Positions 8,702 through 17,714 of a DNA stretch of 64,000 nucleotides are shown here, piece after piece (the first letter of the stretch is position 1; each line of letters opens with the position of its first letter). The stretch is from Candidatus Harpocratesius repetitus. Lineage in GTDB: Archaea > Asgardarchaeota > Lokiarchaeia > Sigyniarchaeales > Promethearchaeaceae. The notes below the pieces were generated by a model, which did no database searches, was not told the DNA's origin, and saw only the letters and a list, made by a program, of their open reading frames with translations. Made by a program: the position numbers and the translations under genes. The DNA lies in contig JAIZWK010000001.1 of the NCBI GenBank assembly GCA_021498095.1, forward strand, positions 1,413,666-1,477,665. Reading direction: 5' to 3'.

Positions 8702-9319
8702 ATGGAAATTCTGTCAAAAATAAAGAAGTTGCTAGAACCTCATAAGATTTTACAATTTATGTGTCCAAAATCGGTAATTGTTGTTCCCTACGATCTAAAT
8801 TGGCCAGAATGGTTTGGAAAGATAAAAAATTATTTTCTTCCAGCCCTAAGATCATTGACACTCGCTATAGAGCATGTTGGTAGCACTTCTGTAACAGGTT
8901 TAGCTGCTAAACCAATTATTGATGTTGATATAGTGATTTATAGGGAAAAATTTCTTAAAGTTCGAGAGAAATTAGAACAACTTTGCTTCATTCACGAAGG
9001 AGATTTTGGAATTCACGATCGTGAAGCATTTAAGCCTATTTCAAAAGAAATTGAGTCAAGACTTCCACCATTACATCTTTATGTATGCTCTGAGGATTCA
9101 GAAGAACTACATCGCCATATTAATTTTAGAGAATATCTAAAAGCTCATCCAAGTATCTGTGCTCGTTATGGAGCAGTTAAAATTGAAAGTGCAAAGAAGT
9201 ATCCATTTGATATAGATGCTTATATATCTGCAAAATCTCCTATAATCCAAGAGATCTATGAGAATATAAAAAAAACGAAAAAAGGAAAAATCAATTCCAA
9301 AGTAATTTTAATTAATTGA
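8702..9319 (+). CDS. GrpB family (UPF0157) nucleotidyltransferase-fold protein
   Basis: A 205-residue protein of the GrpB/UPF0157 family, which has the nucleotidyltransferase fold. Diagnostic pieces are VVPYDLNWPEWF (about residues 28-39), the IEHVGSTSVTGLAAKPIIDV block (about 58-77), where HVGSTSVxG and the following acidic DVDIVI supply the nucleotide and metal site, and LHLYVCSEDSEELHRHINFR. Its natural substrate is unknown; in bacteria some members are fused to dephospho-CoA kinase. It is monocistronic and convergent with the next gene (8 bp apart). Confidence 0.88.
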   Translation: MEILSKIKKLLEPHKILQFMCPKSVIVVPYDLNWPEWFGKIKNYFLPALRSLTLAIEHVGSTSVTGLAAKPIIDVDIVIYREKFLKVREKLEQLCFIHEGDFGIHDREAFKPISKEIESRLPPLHLYVCSEDSEELHRHINFREYLKAHPSICARYGAVKIESAKKYPFDIDAYISAKSPIIQEIYENIKKTKKGKINSKVILIN

Positions 9320-9327
9320 ATATATGA

Positions 9328-10623
9328 TTAATTTTGCTTCTTTTTTGTTTTTTTCCGCCTTAAGACTCTACATTCTTTTGCTACACGAGTTAAGATTTCA
9401 ACGGCTTCATCGATATCTCTTTGAGTATGTGTTGCCATTAGACTTGTGCGTAACATTGCTTTAGGACTCGCGGGTGGAACAACTGGATTTGTGTAAACTC
9501 CTGCTTCGATTAAGGCTTTATTATATTTCAGCATTTTCATTGTATCACCAATAATTATAGGAACAATTGGTGTTGGTATTTCTTGTGGGATGGTAGAGAA
9601 TCCTGCTTCTTCTACTCCTTTACGAAATGCTGCTGAATTTTTCAAAACTTGTTTACGAAGTCTTTCTTCTTTTAAAAACAGATCTATTGCTTTTGAAGCA
9701 GTCGCTACAGACGCTGGTGGGATAGATGCACTATAGATAAGACTTCGTGCATGATGTGTGATATATTCAATCAAATCTTCACTCCCGACACAGAATCCAC
9801 CAATACTGGCAAAAGATTTTGAAAATGTTCCAACAACTAAATCAACCCGATCCATTAATTTAAAATGTCCAAGTGAACCTTCTCCATGGTCACCAAGATA
9901 ACCAACTCCATGTGCATCATCAATAATTACTCTGGCGTCATATTGATCTGCAAGTTCTATAATACGTGGGATTTGAGCTAAATTGCCTTCCATTGAAAAT
10001 ACTCCATCTGAAATAATCCAACGGTTTCCTTCTTCAGGTAATGATTTTAAAACACGTTCTAAATCTTCCATATTATTATGTTGATATACTTTTGTATTCG
10101 CATAGGAAAGTCGGCAGCCATCAATAATACTTGCATGATTTTTCTCATCTGATACAACCCAATCCCCTTTTTTTGTTATACCTGAAATTGTTCCCAAATT
10201 TGCCTGCATTCCTGTGCTATAACAAATTGCACCATCCTTTCCCATAAAATCTGCTAGTTTATTTTCTAATTCTAAGTGTAAATCTAATGTCCCATTTAGG
10301 TATCGCGAACCTGTACAACCTGTTCCATACTTTTCTATTGCAGCAATGGCAGCATTTATCATTTCAGGATGATCTGCAAGTCCTAAATAATTGTTTGAAC
10401 CTAACATAATTGTTTCTTTACCCCGGAGATGAACTCTAGGACCTATTCTTCCAGTATTTGGAATGAAATATGGATATAATCCCATTTCTTTTGTAAGGCG
10501 TGACATTCTAATTGTTGGTGAGAGAGGAAAACGTTCAAATTTACCTACTCTTTTTTTAACTTCGGATGATTCTGATGTTTTATATTTAACTTCAGTCAAT
10601 ATAATCACTTCATTTAAAAACAT
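9328..10623 (-). CDS. Alpha-oxoamine synthase, serine palmitoyltransferase / KBL-like PLP enzyme
   Basis: A 431-residue PLP enzyme that condenses an amino acid with an acyl-CoA. The family motifs are NNYLGLADHP (about 78-87), the DDAHGVGYLG aspartate-histidine motif (about 236-245) and the PLP-lysine segment GTFSKSFASIGG (about 267-278). The following ARSLIYSASIPPASVA block resembles bacterial serine palmitoyltransferases (Bacteroides type) as much as glycine C-acetyltransferase, so the product may be 2-amino-3-ketobutyrate or 3-ketosphinganine. A shorter start at the internal methionine before SRLTKEMGL is possible. A divergent SDR gene lies 480 bp away. Confidence 0.85.
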   Translation of the reverse strand: MFLNEVIILTEVKYKTSESSEVKKRVGKFERFPLSPTIRMSRLTKEMGLYPYFIPNTGRIGPRVHLRGKETIMLGSNNYLGLADHPEMINAAIAAIEKYGTGCTGSRYLNGTLDLHLELENKLADFMGKDGAICYSTGMQANLGTISGITKKGDWVVSDEKNHASIIDGCRLSYANTKVYQHNNMEDLERVLKSLPEEGNRWIISDGVFSMEGNLAQIPRIIELADQYDARVIIDDAHGVGYLGDHGEGSLGHFKLMDRVDLVVGTFSKSFASIGGFCVGSEDLIEYITHHARSLIYSASIPPASVATASKAIDLFLKEERLRKQVLKNSAAFRKGVEEAGFSTIPQEIPTPIVPIIIGDTMKMLKYNKALIEAGVYTNPVVPPASPKAMLRTSLMATHTQRDIDEAVEILTRVAKECRVLRRKKTKKKQN

Positions 10624-11105
10624 TAAATTTGATCAAACAAATATTTAATTAAATAATAGTAGATAGGAAAGAATTTAAACTTTAAGGCAAAAGTGTTCAT
10701 GAACTGATCTCAAGTCTATTTAAAACATGTCATTGCATTTCTAACATAGCTAGATTGTAAAAAGGAACAAATTTGTTTTTTTTAGTATTAAGGAAATTAT
10801 TTAATTGAAATCTCTACATATTATTATTTTAGTAATTTTTAAGATCAAAATACTATTGTTTTAAATAACTCGTTATTTCAACGATAAATTTTTTTGATCT
10901 TTTAATATTCACAGAAAAGAAACATCTTTCTTAAAAAAAGTCATATTCTCTTTACTTTTTTGAGTTTTTTATTACCATTATTATATTTTTAAAATTGGAA
11001 ATTTTTTATTAGTATAAATTTAAATAAGTTGAACAATATGTAGTAATATGTAGAGTTATTTTTGATCAATATATAGATCAAAAAAATTGAAAATGATGGA
11101 TGATC
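10624..11105. other. Intergenic region, about 480 bp, no gene seen
   Basis: AT-rich spacer between two divergent genes. Short T- and A-runs and several TATA-like stretches are present (for example TATATAGATC near 11080), consistent with promoters. No open frame or RNA gene is evident. Confidence 0.55.
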
Positions 11106-12206
11106 ATGCAAATTTTACTTACAGGCGCTTTTGGCAATGTTGGAATGAGTGTATTGACAGAATTATTAAATAGAGGATACTTTGTCCGTATATTTGAATT
11201 ACCTACCAAGAGAAATAAGAAAATAGCTTCACAATTTATACAAACTCATAATGTCGAAATTATATGGGGAGATCTCCGAAATTATTTAGATATATTAAAA
11301 GCAATGGAAAATATTGATTATGTTTTTCATATTGGAGCAATTATCCCACCAATGGCAGATAAATTACCTAAATTGGCAGAAGCAGTAAATGTTGGAGGTA
11401 CGCATAATGTGTTAAAAGCAATAAAAGCTCAAAAAAATCCTCCAAAAATATTGTATACGTCTAGTATTAGTGTTTATGGGGATCGACGTGATAATCCTTG
11501 GATTCGGACAACTGATTCGCTTAATCCAAGCCCAAATGATAAATATGGTGATCAAAAAATGCGCGCTGAATTAATGGTCCGCAATTCAGGCTTAGAGTGG
11601 TGTATATTTCGCTTAACATACATTACTTCAATGAATAAACTTGATCTGGATCCATTAATGTTTGAAATGCCATTAGAAACATGCATAGAAATTTGCGACA
11701 CTAAAGATGTTGGGTTAGCAGTAGTTAATACAATTGAAAACGATGCTGTATGGGGAAATATATTTAATATTGCAGGAGGAAATGCATGTCGAACAACATT
11801 TGGTGAATATTTAATCACTATGTTAAAACTTTTTGGTCTTGGTGATGATATTTTACCTGCTGATGCATTTTCTCATGAAAAATTCCACTGTGGATGGTTA
11901 GATACACAAAAATCTCAAGAAATACTTCACTATCAGCGTACTACGCTCCAATCATACTATGAAGAAGTAAAATATAAAGCCAGATTTACTCGTATATTTG
12001 CAACTTTATTCAGACCTATTGCAAAAGCAATCATTTTAAGACGTTCCCCATATTTTAAAGCAATTCGAAGATCAAAGAAATCTCACCGTCGAAAACTGCA
12101 AACTATTGGAGAGTATCTTAAAAATATTAATAGAATTACGTCTCAAATAATGAAAACTGAACCAAAAATTACGAATCTCTCAAAAAAGTCTCAAATTGTT
12201 CAGTAA
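11106..12206 (+). CDS. NAD-dependent epimerase/dehydratase family protein (extended SDR)
   Basis: A Rossmann-fold extended short-chain dehydrogenase. The NAD-binding glycine motif is TGAFGNVG (residues 6-13 of the form starting MQILLTG). The catalytic serine follows ILYTSSISVYGD (about 117-128), and the YxxxK pair is in YGDQKMRAE (about 146-154). About 65 C-terminal residues are rich in K and R, unusual for the family and perhaps membrane- or nucleic-acid-contacting. Possible roles are nucleotide-sugar epimerase, 3-beta-hydroxysteroid-type dehydrogenase or a partner of the divergent alpha-oxoamine synthase. The ATG at 11106 is preferred over 11100 because the fold begins at once. Confidence 0.82.
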   Translation: MQILLTGAFGNVGMSVLTELLNRGYFVRIFELPTKRNKKIASQFIQTHNVEIIWGDLRNYLDILKAMENIDYVFHIGAIIPPMADKLPKLAEAVNVGGTHNVLKAIKAQKNPPKILYTSSISVYGDRRDNPWIRTTDSLNPSPNDKYGDQKMRAELMVRNSGLEWCIFRLTYITSMNKLDLDPLMFEMPLETCIEICDTKDVGLAVVNTIENDAVWGNIFNIAGGNACRTTFGEYLITMLKLFGLGDDILPADAFSHEKFHCGWLDTQKSQEILHYQRTTLQSYYEEVKYKARFTRIFATLFRPIAKAIILRRSPYFKAIRRSKKSHRRKLQTIGEYLKNINRITSQIMKTEPKITNLSKKSQIVQ

Positions 12207-12422
12207 TTTTTTTGTTTTCCTAGTTTTATATTCTAATTTGAATTCCATTCTATTCCTTAATTCTTATGATAATCTCATTTTTCATGAATTGCTATGTTAA
12301 AGTAAATAGAATTTGAAAGATCTTTGCCATGATGAAAAAATTTTATCAAGAGATAACAAAGATAAATAATGTACAATAGAGGAAAAGAGAGAAAAAGAAT
12401 AAACAAAAGAAGAAAATGAAGA

Positions 12423-13115
12423 TTATTTGGTAATCAGATGGCCTTCAATTGCTTTGAAACCGCTTTTGGTAATAACGCAGATTTGCATTCCATATCCTGA
12501 ACCAGCATCACGGTTTTTAGCTGCAGTTAGTGCTTGTTTTACTAAATCAATACTTTGTTTTTCAGTCATATTTGGTTTATAATTTGCTTCCAATACTCCA
12601 AGAGCAAATGTCGATCCAGATCCTAAACTGGCAAAATCTTCTTGTTCAGCCATATAACCAATAAAATCTATCGGGAAAATCTTACCTCTTTTTTCTTTAG
12701 TATCATATCCTCCAACAATCATAAAAGCATAGAAATAACTACGGCCGTTGAATGCAATATTGCGAATAATATTGGCAATATATGAAGTGGTGGGCTCTTT
12801 TCCATTATGTTGAATTTCCATTAAGCGACTTATTGCTTGGGCTTGGCTAACCATGTACTGGCAATCAGCAACTCCACCTGCAATCGTCATTCCGCAATGT
12901 TCATTAATTTTATATAATTTCTGTGCTTCTTTAGTTGCAACAAAAAATCCTGCAGTGGCTTGAGATTCAGTAGCTAAAATCACACCATCTTTAATTACCA
13001 ATCCAATTGTCGTAGTTCCTGTCTTTAACATTTCTAAATTTTGAGCATTTGATTGCGATTGGTAATCTGAATTCTGTGAACGAAATTGAGGAGGGATGTT
13101 ATTCATTGTCATCAA
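12423..13115 (-). CDS. psmB: 20S proteasome beta subunit
   Basis: The catalytic subunit of the archaeal proteasome. A propeptide of about 32 residues ends in the processing site KTG, and the mature protein starts TTTIGL, exposing the catalytic threonine. Counting from this Thr1, Glu17 (ATES) and Lys33 (EAQKL) occupy the positions expected in archaeal beta subunits. The core includes the GSGSTFALGVLEA segment. Several ATG codons (13115, 13112, 13106) could start the propeptide. The gene is monocistronic; alpha subunit and PAN are not in the window. Confidence 0.95.
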   Translation of the reverse strand: MMTMNNIPPQFRSQNSDYQSQSNAQNLEMLKTGTTTIGLVIKDGVILATESQATAGFFVATKEAQKLYKINEHCGMTIAGGVADCQYMVSQAQAISRLMEIQHNGKEPTTSYIANIIRNIAFNGRSYFYAFMIVGGYDTKEKRGKIFPIDFIGYMAEQEDFASLGSGSTFALGVLEANYKPNMTEKQSIDLVKQALTAAKNRDAGSGYGMQICVITKSGFKAIEGHLITK

Positions 13116-13172
13116 TAATAAAATCGTATGAACCGAATTTTAAATTATTTTGGATTAGCTAAGATAAGATTA

Positions 13173-14147
13173 TTAATTATTATTTTTCATTGCTTTGTGA
13201 AAGAAAGAGCAATTGAGAAGAACTTTAGATTTTTCTATAAAATGATGCGGATGGTATCGCATTTTTGCTGTTCGTAAATTATTTTTTCCTAAATCCTGTT
13301 CTCGGTTAATGTACTTTATGTGAGAGGGAAGTTGGGTGCTAAATTGATTGACGAGTGCTTCGTATATTCCTCTATAAGATGTATCTGCTTTTTCTATATG
13401 AATTAACATCGTATCACTTGATATTTCTTCCGCTATCGAAAATGCAGCAATTTTATTTTCAATCCATAGAACTCCCCCACTTAGATTAAATTTATTCCAT
13501 TCATGTAATATCTCATAAATTGCTTGATCTTCATGAGATAGGCTGGTATCATCTGCACATGCATGTAAATCGCACCAATTAGTTTGAAGGTCGAGGATCT
13601 CTTGGTATATTGAGGACGAGATTGGTTCATAACGCCAAGAGTATTGTGATTTGAATTTATTCATGTTTTTACGAAAATTTGCATATTTTTTTCCTGGTAA
13701 TTCGCTTAAATCACTCCGTAAATAAATATAATCCCAATTTGAACGATCTGATTCAATTTTTAGAAAAGAAGTAATATTTGGATATTCTTTAATTATAGTT
13801 AATAGAGAATTGGGAACTCTATCGAAAATAACTTCATCCTGACTTTCATCACTATGGATATTCCAAGATTTCAGTAATTCAATCACTTTTTTCCATTGTT
13901 TTGATTCAGAACAAATAGGAGGAAAAAATATTATTCGTTCCTTTCCATTTTCAATTTTATTTTTATTTACAGAAATAAGAAAGAATATATCATCTACAAA
14001 TGCCCAACGGAAGGAGTAATAATTCCTCCACATATATAAATTCGTAAAAGAGTATTCTGAAATTTTATAATTTGAGTCCCAGAGAATTTTTGATAGAATA
14101 TTTTTATCTTCCAAACGAATTGGAGAAAAAAATGAAGGTAATTGCAT
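13173..14147 (-). CDS. DUF2156 domain protein (phosphatidylglycerol lysyltransferase C-terminal-like, GNAT fold)
   Basis: A 324-residue soluble protein resembling DUF2156, the double-GNAT domain that in MprF/LpiA enzymes transfers an amino acid from aminoacyl-tRNA to lipid. Recognisable parts are the N-terminal EYSFTNLYMWRNYY, the central KKYANFRKNMNKF, and the C-terminal YINREQDLGKNNLRTAK, a strongly conserved ending. No transmembrane flippase portion is attached. Stand-alone members may modify proteins or small molecules with aminoacyl groups; the acceptor here is unknown. Confidence 0.75.
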   Translation of the reverse strand: MQLPSFFSPIRLEDKNILSKILWDSNYKISEYSFTNLYMWRNYYSFRWAFVDDIFFLISVNKNKIENGKERIIFFPPICSESKQWKKVIELLKSWNIHSDESQDEVIFDRVPNSLLTIIKEYPNITSFLKIESDRSNWDYIYLRSDLSELPGKKYANFRKNMNKFKSQYSWRYEPISSSIYQEILDLQTNWCDLHACADDTSLSHEDQAIYEILHEWNKFNLSGGVLWIENKIAAFSIAEEISSDTMLIHIEKADTSYRGIYEALVNQFSTQLPSHIKYINREQDLGKNNLRTAKMRYHPHHFIEKSKVLLNCSFFHKAMKNNN

Positions 14148-14230
14148 AATGAAAAAAGAGAATTTTTAATATTAAAAATTCTTGTTATAAAGAAGAAGAA
14201 TTCTGGAATTTTTCTGATAATTTAGAAGAT

Positions 14231-15790
14231 TCAATAGGGGATTTTTATTTTTCTTAAAATAAAGGTAATAATTGAAATGAGAATAATTAAATTTAAAACA
14301 GGAAATCCTGGTATTTTTAAGTTATTATTATCATTATTTGGTTCTGTATTTGTATTGTTGTCCGGTGCATCATTGTCAGATTTGCTTATTTTATGGAGCT
14401 CGTTAATATTATTTGCATTTAAATAGTAATTATCAACTGTGGTTAAATAATATAATCCTTTATTGATCTTTTCACAATTTGTAATTATTCCATCTTCAGA
14501 TGGGTTATTTTTGCTCCAAATTCCTTTGGCTGAATATACATTTGTGGTCTCATTATACTCAAGGGATACTGCGCTCCAATTCAAATATACTTCAATATTC
14601 ATTACAATGGGGGAATAATCATTGTCCCAATACATCCAATGAATAAATTGACCCGAACTGGTTGAAGTGTGAGTCTGATCAAAACCAATTATTTCAGAAA
14701 CATTTCCCACAACATCTTGGTATTTTACAGAATCTATTTCACGTTTTGGTGCTGTAAAAACATTAGATGGAGTGAAAATAGTTTCAAGTCCAGAATGTAA
14801 TGTTACTGCAATCGAAAAATTATGATTTTTAATGAATTCAACTAAATGCTTAGTACAATTTTCTGATAGTGATTTATTCCCATGAAAATTTTCCGATCGA
14901 GGATCAAAATCTGAATATACCGGGTTTGCAAAATTATATGGATAATTACGATTTGGATCTACTCCTCCAGGAACATCTTCTCCGATCTTTCCATCACCAT
15001 CCAAATCAATTCCTTCAAAGCCAATCATCGTCCATTTAATATCATTTTCTTCAATAGCATAAGCGGTAATATAACCATCATTATCAATATCTTGTGGTTC
15101 GAAAATTAATCCTGTTTCATTGAATTCATCACTAAATCCATCTCCGTCTTCATCAAATGGATGTAGTGTTTTTCTCTGCCAAGAAAATTGGGAGATAATG
15201 CTTGCCCCATCAACATTTAATGATGGGATTACATATATTTCTTTCTCATTAAGAACTGAAATACCCAAAGAAGATGAAGTAGAATAGTTATATACTATGG
15301 AATCTATGAAATAGAGTGCATTTTCAACAGTAATTTGTTCTCGTGCATGATGTTGAGCAATTACTATAATTTGTATTTTATCATTTGAATTGGATTCATT
15401 CGTAATTCGAATAAAAGGGATATTCCGACCATAATATGATTTTCCTATAAATCCAAAATCAATAATTTCAGGAAAACTCTGATTTAATTTGGTTAATTTG
15501 TCTATTATTTCAGTATAATTATGAAAAGCACCATAAGAAGGTCCAAAAAGAAGAATATCATCACCATCGATCCATGAATGGAGATTGTGTTGTTCTTCCC
15601 AATAAAAGATATAATTTGAACTTAGGATTCTAGGTAATTGTATCTCATTATCTTGCTTTTCTGTGTTAACATTACTATTTTCATTAATATTAACTTGAAG
15701 AATTAAGGTTGGGGCAAAAGTCAGTAGTGTTAGAGCAAAGAGAATAATCGCTTTCCTATTTTTTAAGTAAATAATTTTCAAAATAATCAT
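14231..15790 (-). CDS. Secreted M14 family zinc carboxypeptidase with C-terminal membrane anchor
   Basis: A 519-residue extracellular peptidase. The N-terminus has a hydrophobic signal segment (about residues 13-32). The first zinc ligands are in HAREQ (about 148-152), the arginine pocket follows at PNRNYP, the third zinc histidine is in TLHSGLE, and the catalytic glutamate is likely in IEVYLNW. The middle holds calcium-binding-like repeats (DEDGDGFSDE, DIDNDGYITA, DLDGDGKIGE). The end is an N/D-rich linker, then PGFP, a hydrophobic helix and basic RKIK, resembling archaeosortase-type sorting signals. It probably digests external peptides at the cell surface. Confidence 0.88.
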   Translation of the reverse strand: MIILKIIYLKNRKAIILFALTLLTFAPTLILQVNINENSNVNTEKQDNEIQLPRILSSNYIFYWEEQHNLHSWIDGDDILLFGPSYGAFHNYTEIIDKLTKLNQSFPEIIDFGFIGKSYYGRNIPFIRITNESNSNDKIQIIVIAQHHAREQITVENALYFIDSIVYNYSTSSSLGISVLNEKEIYVIPSLNVDGASIISQFSWQRKTLHPFDEDGDGFSDEFNETGLIFEPQDIDNDGYITAYAIEENDIKWTMIGFEGIDLDGDGKIGEDVPGGVDPNRNYPYNFANPVYSDFDPRSENFHGNKSLSENCTKHLVEFIKNHNFSIAVTLHSGLETIFTPSNVFTAPKREIDSVKYQDVVGNVSEIIGFDQTHTSTSSGQFIHWMYWDNDYSPIVMNIEVYLNWSAVSLEYNETTNVYSAKGIWSKNNPSEDGIITNCEKINKGLYYLTTVDNYYLNANNINELHKISKSDNDAPDNNTNTEPNNDNNNLKIPGFPVLNLIILISIITFILRKIKIPY

Positions 15791-15948
15791 TAGAAAAAAG
15801 TTATAATCATATATAAATGTTAATAAAAATGAATAGAAAAATAATTTTAGAACATTTCATATATTCGATTTACCCCATTCTAAATTCAATTTAATTTTGT
15901 GATCATACAAAAAATATTAATAATTACGAATATTCATTTTAATATAAT

Positions 15949-17049
15949 ATGATTCCACAGAACCTTCTAAAAGGATATAAGTTACTCCTTGAATTCTTTG
16001 AAAAGGAAGGTTTTTTGAAAGCGAGAAATCCCAAAATCACTCAAATTAATGCTCATGTTTTTCTATTTGGTGCAATCTCGCAAAAGAATCTTCAAAAATT
16101 AACTTATATCTCTCAAAGCACATTATCAAGAATACTAAGTAAATTGGTTCGAAACAATATTCTTTCAATTAGCCCTAAAGAAAATAATAAATCTCTATTT
16201 TATTACTTCTCAGAAAGCAGAAATATTATAGGTTTGAAAAGTAATATTGATTATGCTAGACAAGCAATTAAAGATTCAAAATCTTTAATATCACTAATTT
16301 CTGAATTTCCAGAAGACTATTCAAATAATTCTAGTTATAAAATATTAAAAAATCAAATTATTGAAACTTTAATTCAAATTGGATTGACTCATTACAGATT
16401 TTCTCAATTAATTTCATCAAAACAATCTCCTTCAAATTCTTCATTTCCTTATTCAATTTTTCATCAATATACCACTAATTGGAAAAATCCTGATATTTAT
16501 TTCTTGAAAGCATCAAAATTACAAGAGCCATATTTTGATAAAACCCTAACGGAGATTGAAACCCATTATATTAAAACAACTTACGGTAAAATGCATGAAT
16601 CAATGGTGAAAAGAAGCGATCTTCTAATAAATGCTTATTGCACCACTAGAAAAATTATTTCCCAACCTACGTTGCATAAATTAACCGGGTTTTCGATCCC
16701 ATTAATCTCGAAAATTCTAAAAAAGCATATTCAACTCGGACAATTAATAATGATTGATCCACACAAATCCGTTTCAGGTCGAACTTTGTATTATACAAAA
16801 GCTCTCCCTTTGATTCAGATGGAAAATGAAATTTTTTACTTAACCGAATTATTAAAATTTAAACCAAAGTTTCAATCTTTTTTTTCAGAAATTAAGAATT
16901 TTTCTCCACACGAACGAATCCATCCTTTATATTATAAATTCTTCTGGGTATTTCATGTTTTATTATCAGATATTATTCCAGAATTCGAAAAAAGATTGGA
17001 TATGGCAACTTCAATTTACAAAAACGGGACATTGCAATTTGCATTATAA
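15949..17049 (+). CDS. Transcriptional regulator with two MarR/GbsR-like winged-helix units
   Basis: A 366-residue protein that appears to contain two related winged-helix domains. The first (about residues 25-85) has SQKNLQKLTYISQSTLSRIL as its helix-turn-helix; the second (about 225-285) has SQPTLHKLTGFSIPLISKIL. Each is followed by a helical region, suggesting an internal duplication so that one chain could mimic a dimer. The two HTH segments share the pattern TL-KLT-IS-S-IL. Ligand and targets are unknown. It is convergent with the adjacent thioesterase gene with no gap. Confidence 0.72.
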   Translation: MIPQNLLKGYKLLLEFFEKEGFLKARNPKITQINAHVFLFGAISQKNLQKLTYISQSTLSRILSKLVRNNILSISPKENNKSLFYYFSESRNIIGLKSNIDYARQAIKDSKSLISLISEFPEDYSNNSSYKILKNQIIETLIQIGLTHYRFSQLISSKQSPSNSSFPYSIFHQYTTNWKNPDIYFLKASKLQEPYFDKTLTEIETHYIKTTYGKMHESMVKRSDLLINAYCTTRKIISQPTLHKLTGFSIPLISKILKKHIQLGQLIMIDPHKSVSGRTLYYTKALPLIQMENEIFYLTELLKFKPKFQSFFSEIKNFSPHERIHPLYYKFFWVFHVLLSDIIPEFEKRLDMATSIYKNGTLQFAL

Positions 17050-17673
17050 TTATTTCTCTTGGTAATTAAGAATATAACGCTCTAAAGGAAGAATTACCAT
17101 CTCTGCAAAAGCTTCTGCATGAAGTTTTGGTTTAGGATCATCAAATCCGTTTGGAGTTGAATATATATTTCCATGCACTTCAATTACTTTTTTTTGCTTA
17201 ATTTCATCAGATGAGTATTGTACTGAAACTTCTCCTTTAATATAGATTATTTGGTCAATTAGGACAGGTTTACGATATTTTATTGTCATCTCTTTGGTAA
17301 CTCCATATTTTCCATACCCCCTGTATACAGCGTGTGCCATTACTTCATCCAACAAAGTTGCTAATATTCCACCATGACTAAATCTTGGAAATCCGCAGTA
17401 ATCATATTTTACCTTAAATTTCGAGTAAACAGAGAATTTTTTTTCTCTAAAATTTCCTTCATCTTGAATTTTTAATTTATTAATCTTGAGATCTTCATTC
17501 AATGGAGAAGAAAAAAATTGTAGATGAAGACCAATGGGATTAGAAGAAGAACAACCAAAACAATAATGATCAATTCCATCTGGGACATAAACTTCCAATT
17601 TTTCTAATCCGGCAGTATAAAATTCTTCATACTGATTTTTTTCATCAATGTTTTCTTTATTCATTTTCTTCAT
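17050..17673 (-). CDS. Hotdog-fold thioesterase (PaaI-like)
   Basis: A 207-residue protein with a hotdog thioesterase domain. The helix motif HGGILATLLDEVMAHAVY (about residues 100-117) is the PaaI/4HBT signature, where the HGG and D/E residues form the active site, and TIKYRKPVLIDQIIYIKGEV is the following beta sheet. The N-terminal part has HYCFGCSSSNPIGLH, a motif frequent in related acyl-CoA thioesterases. Substrate is likely an acyl-CoA. Start may be 17673 or, more likely, 17664 (MNKEN). It lies 41 bp downstream of gltX. Confidence 0.8.
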   Translation of the reverse strand: MKKMNKENIDEKNQYEEFYTAGLEKLEVYVPDGIDHYCFGCSSSNPIGLHLQFFSSPLNEDLKINKLKIQDEGNFREKKFSVYSKFKVKYDYCGFPRFSHGGILATLLDEVMAHAVYRGYGKYGVTKEMTIKYRKPVLIDQIIYIKGEVSVQYSSDEIKQKKVIEVHGNIYSTPNGFDDPKPKLHAEAFAEMVILPLERYILNYQEK

Positions 17674-17714
17674 CTTTCTATATTTAATTCATTTCCTTTA
17701 ATTCAATATTATCT

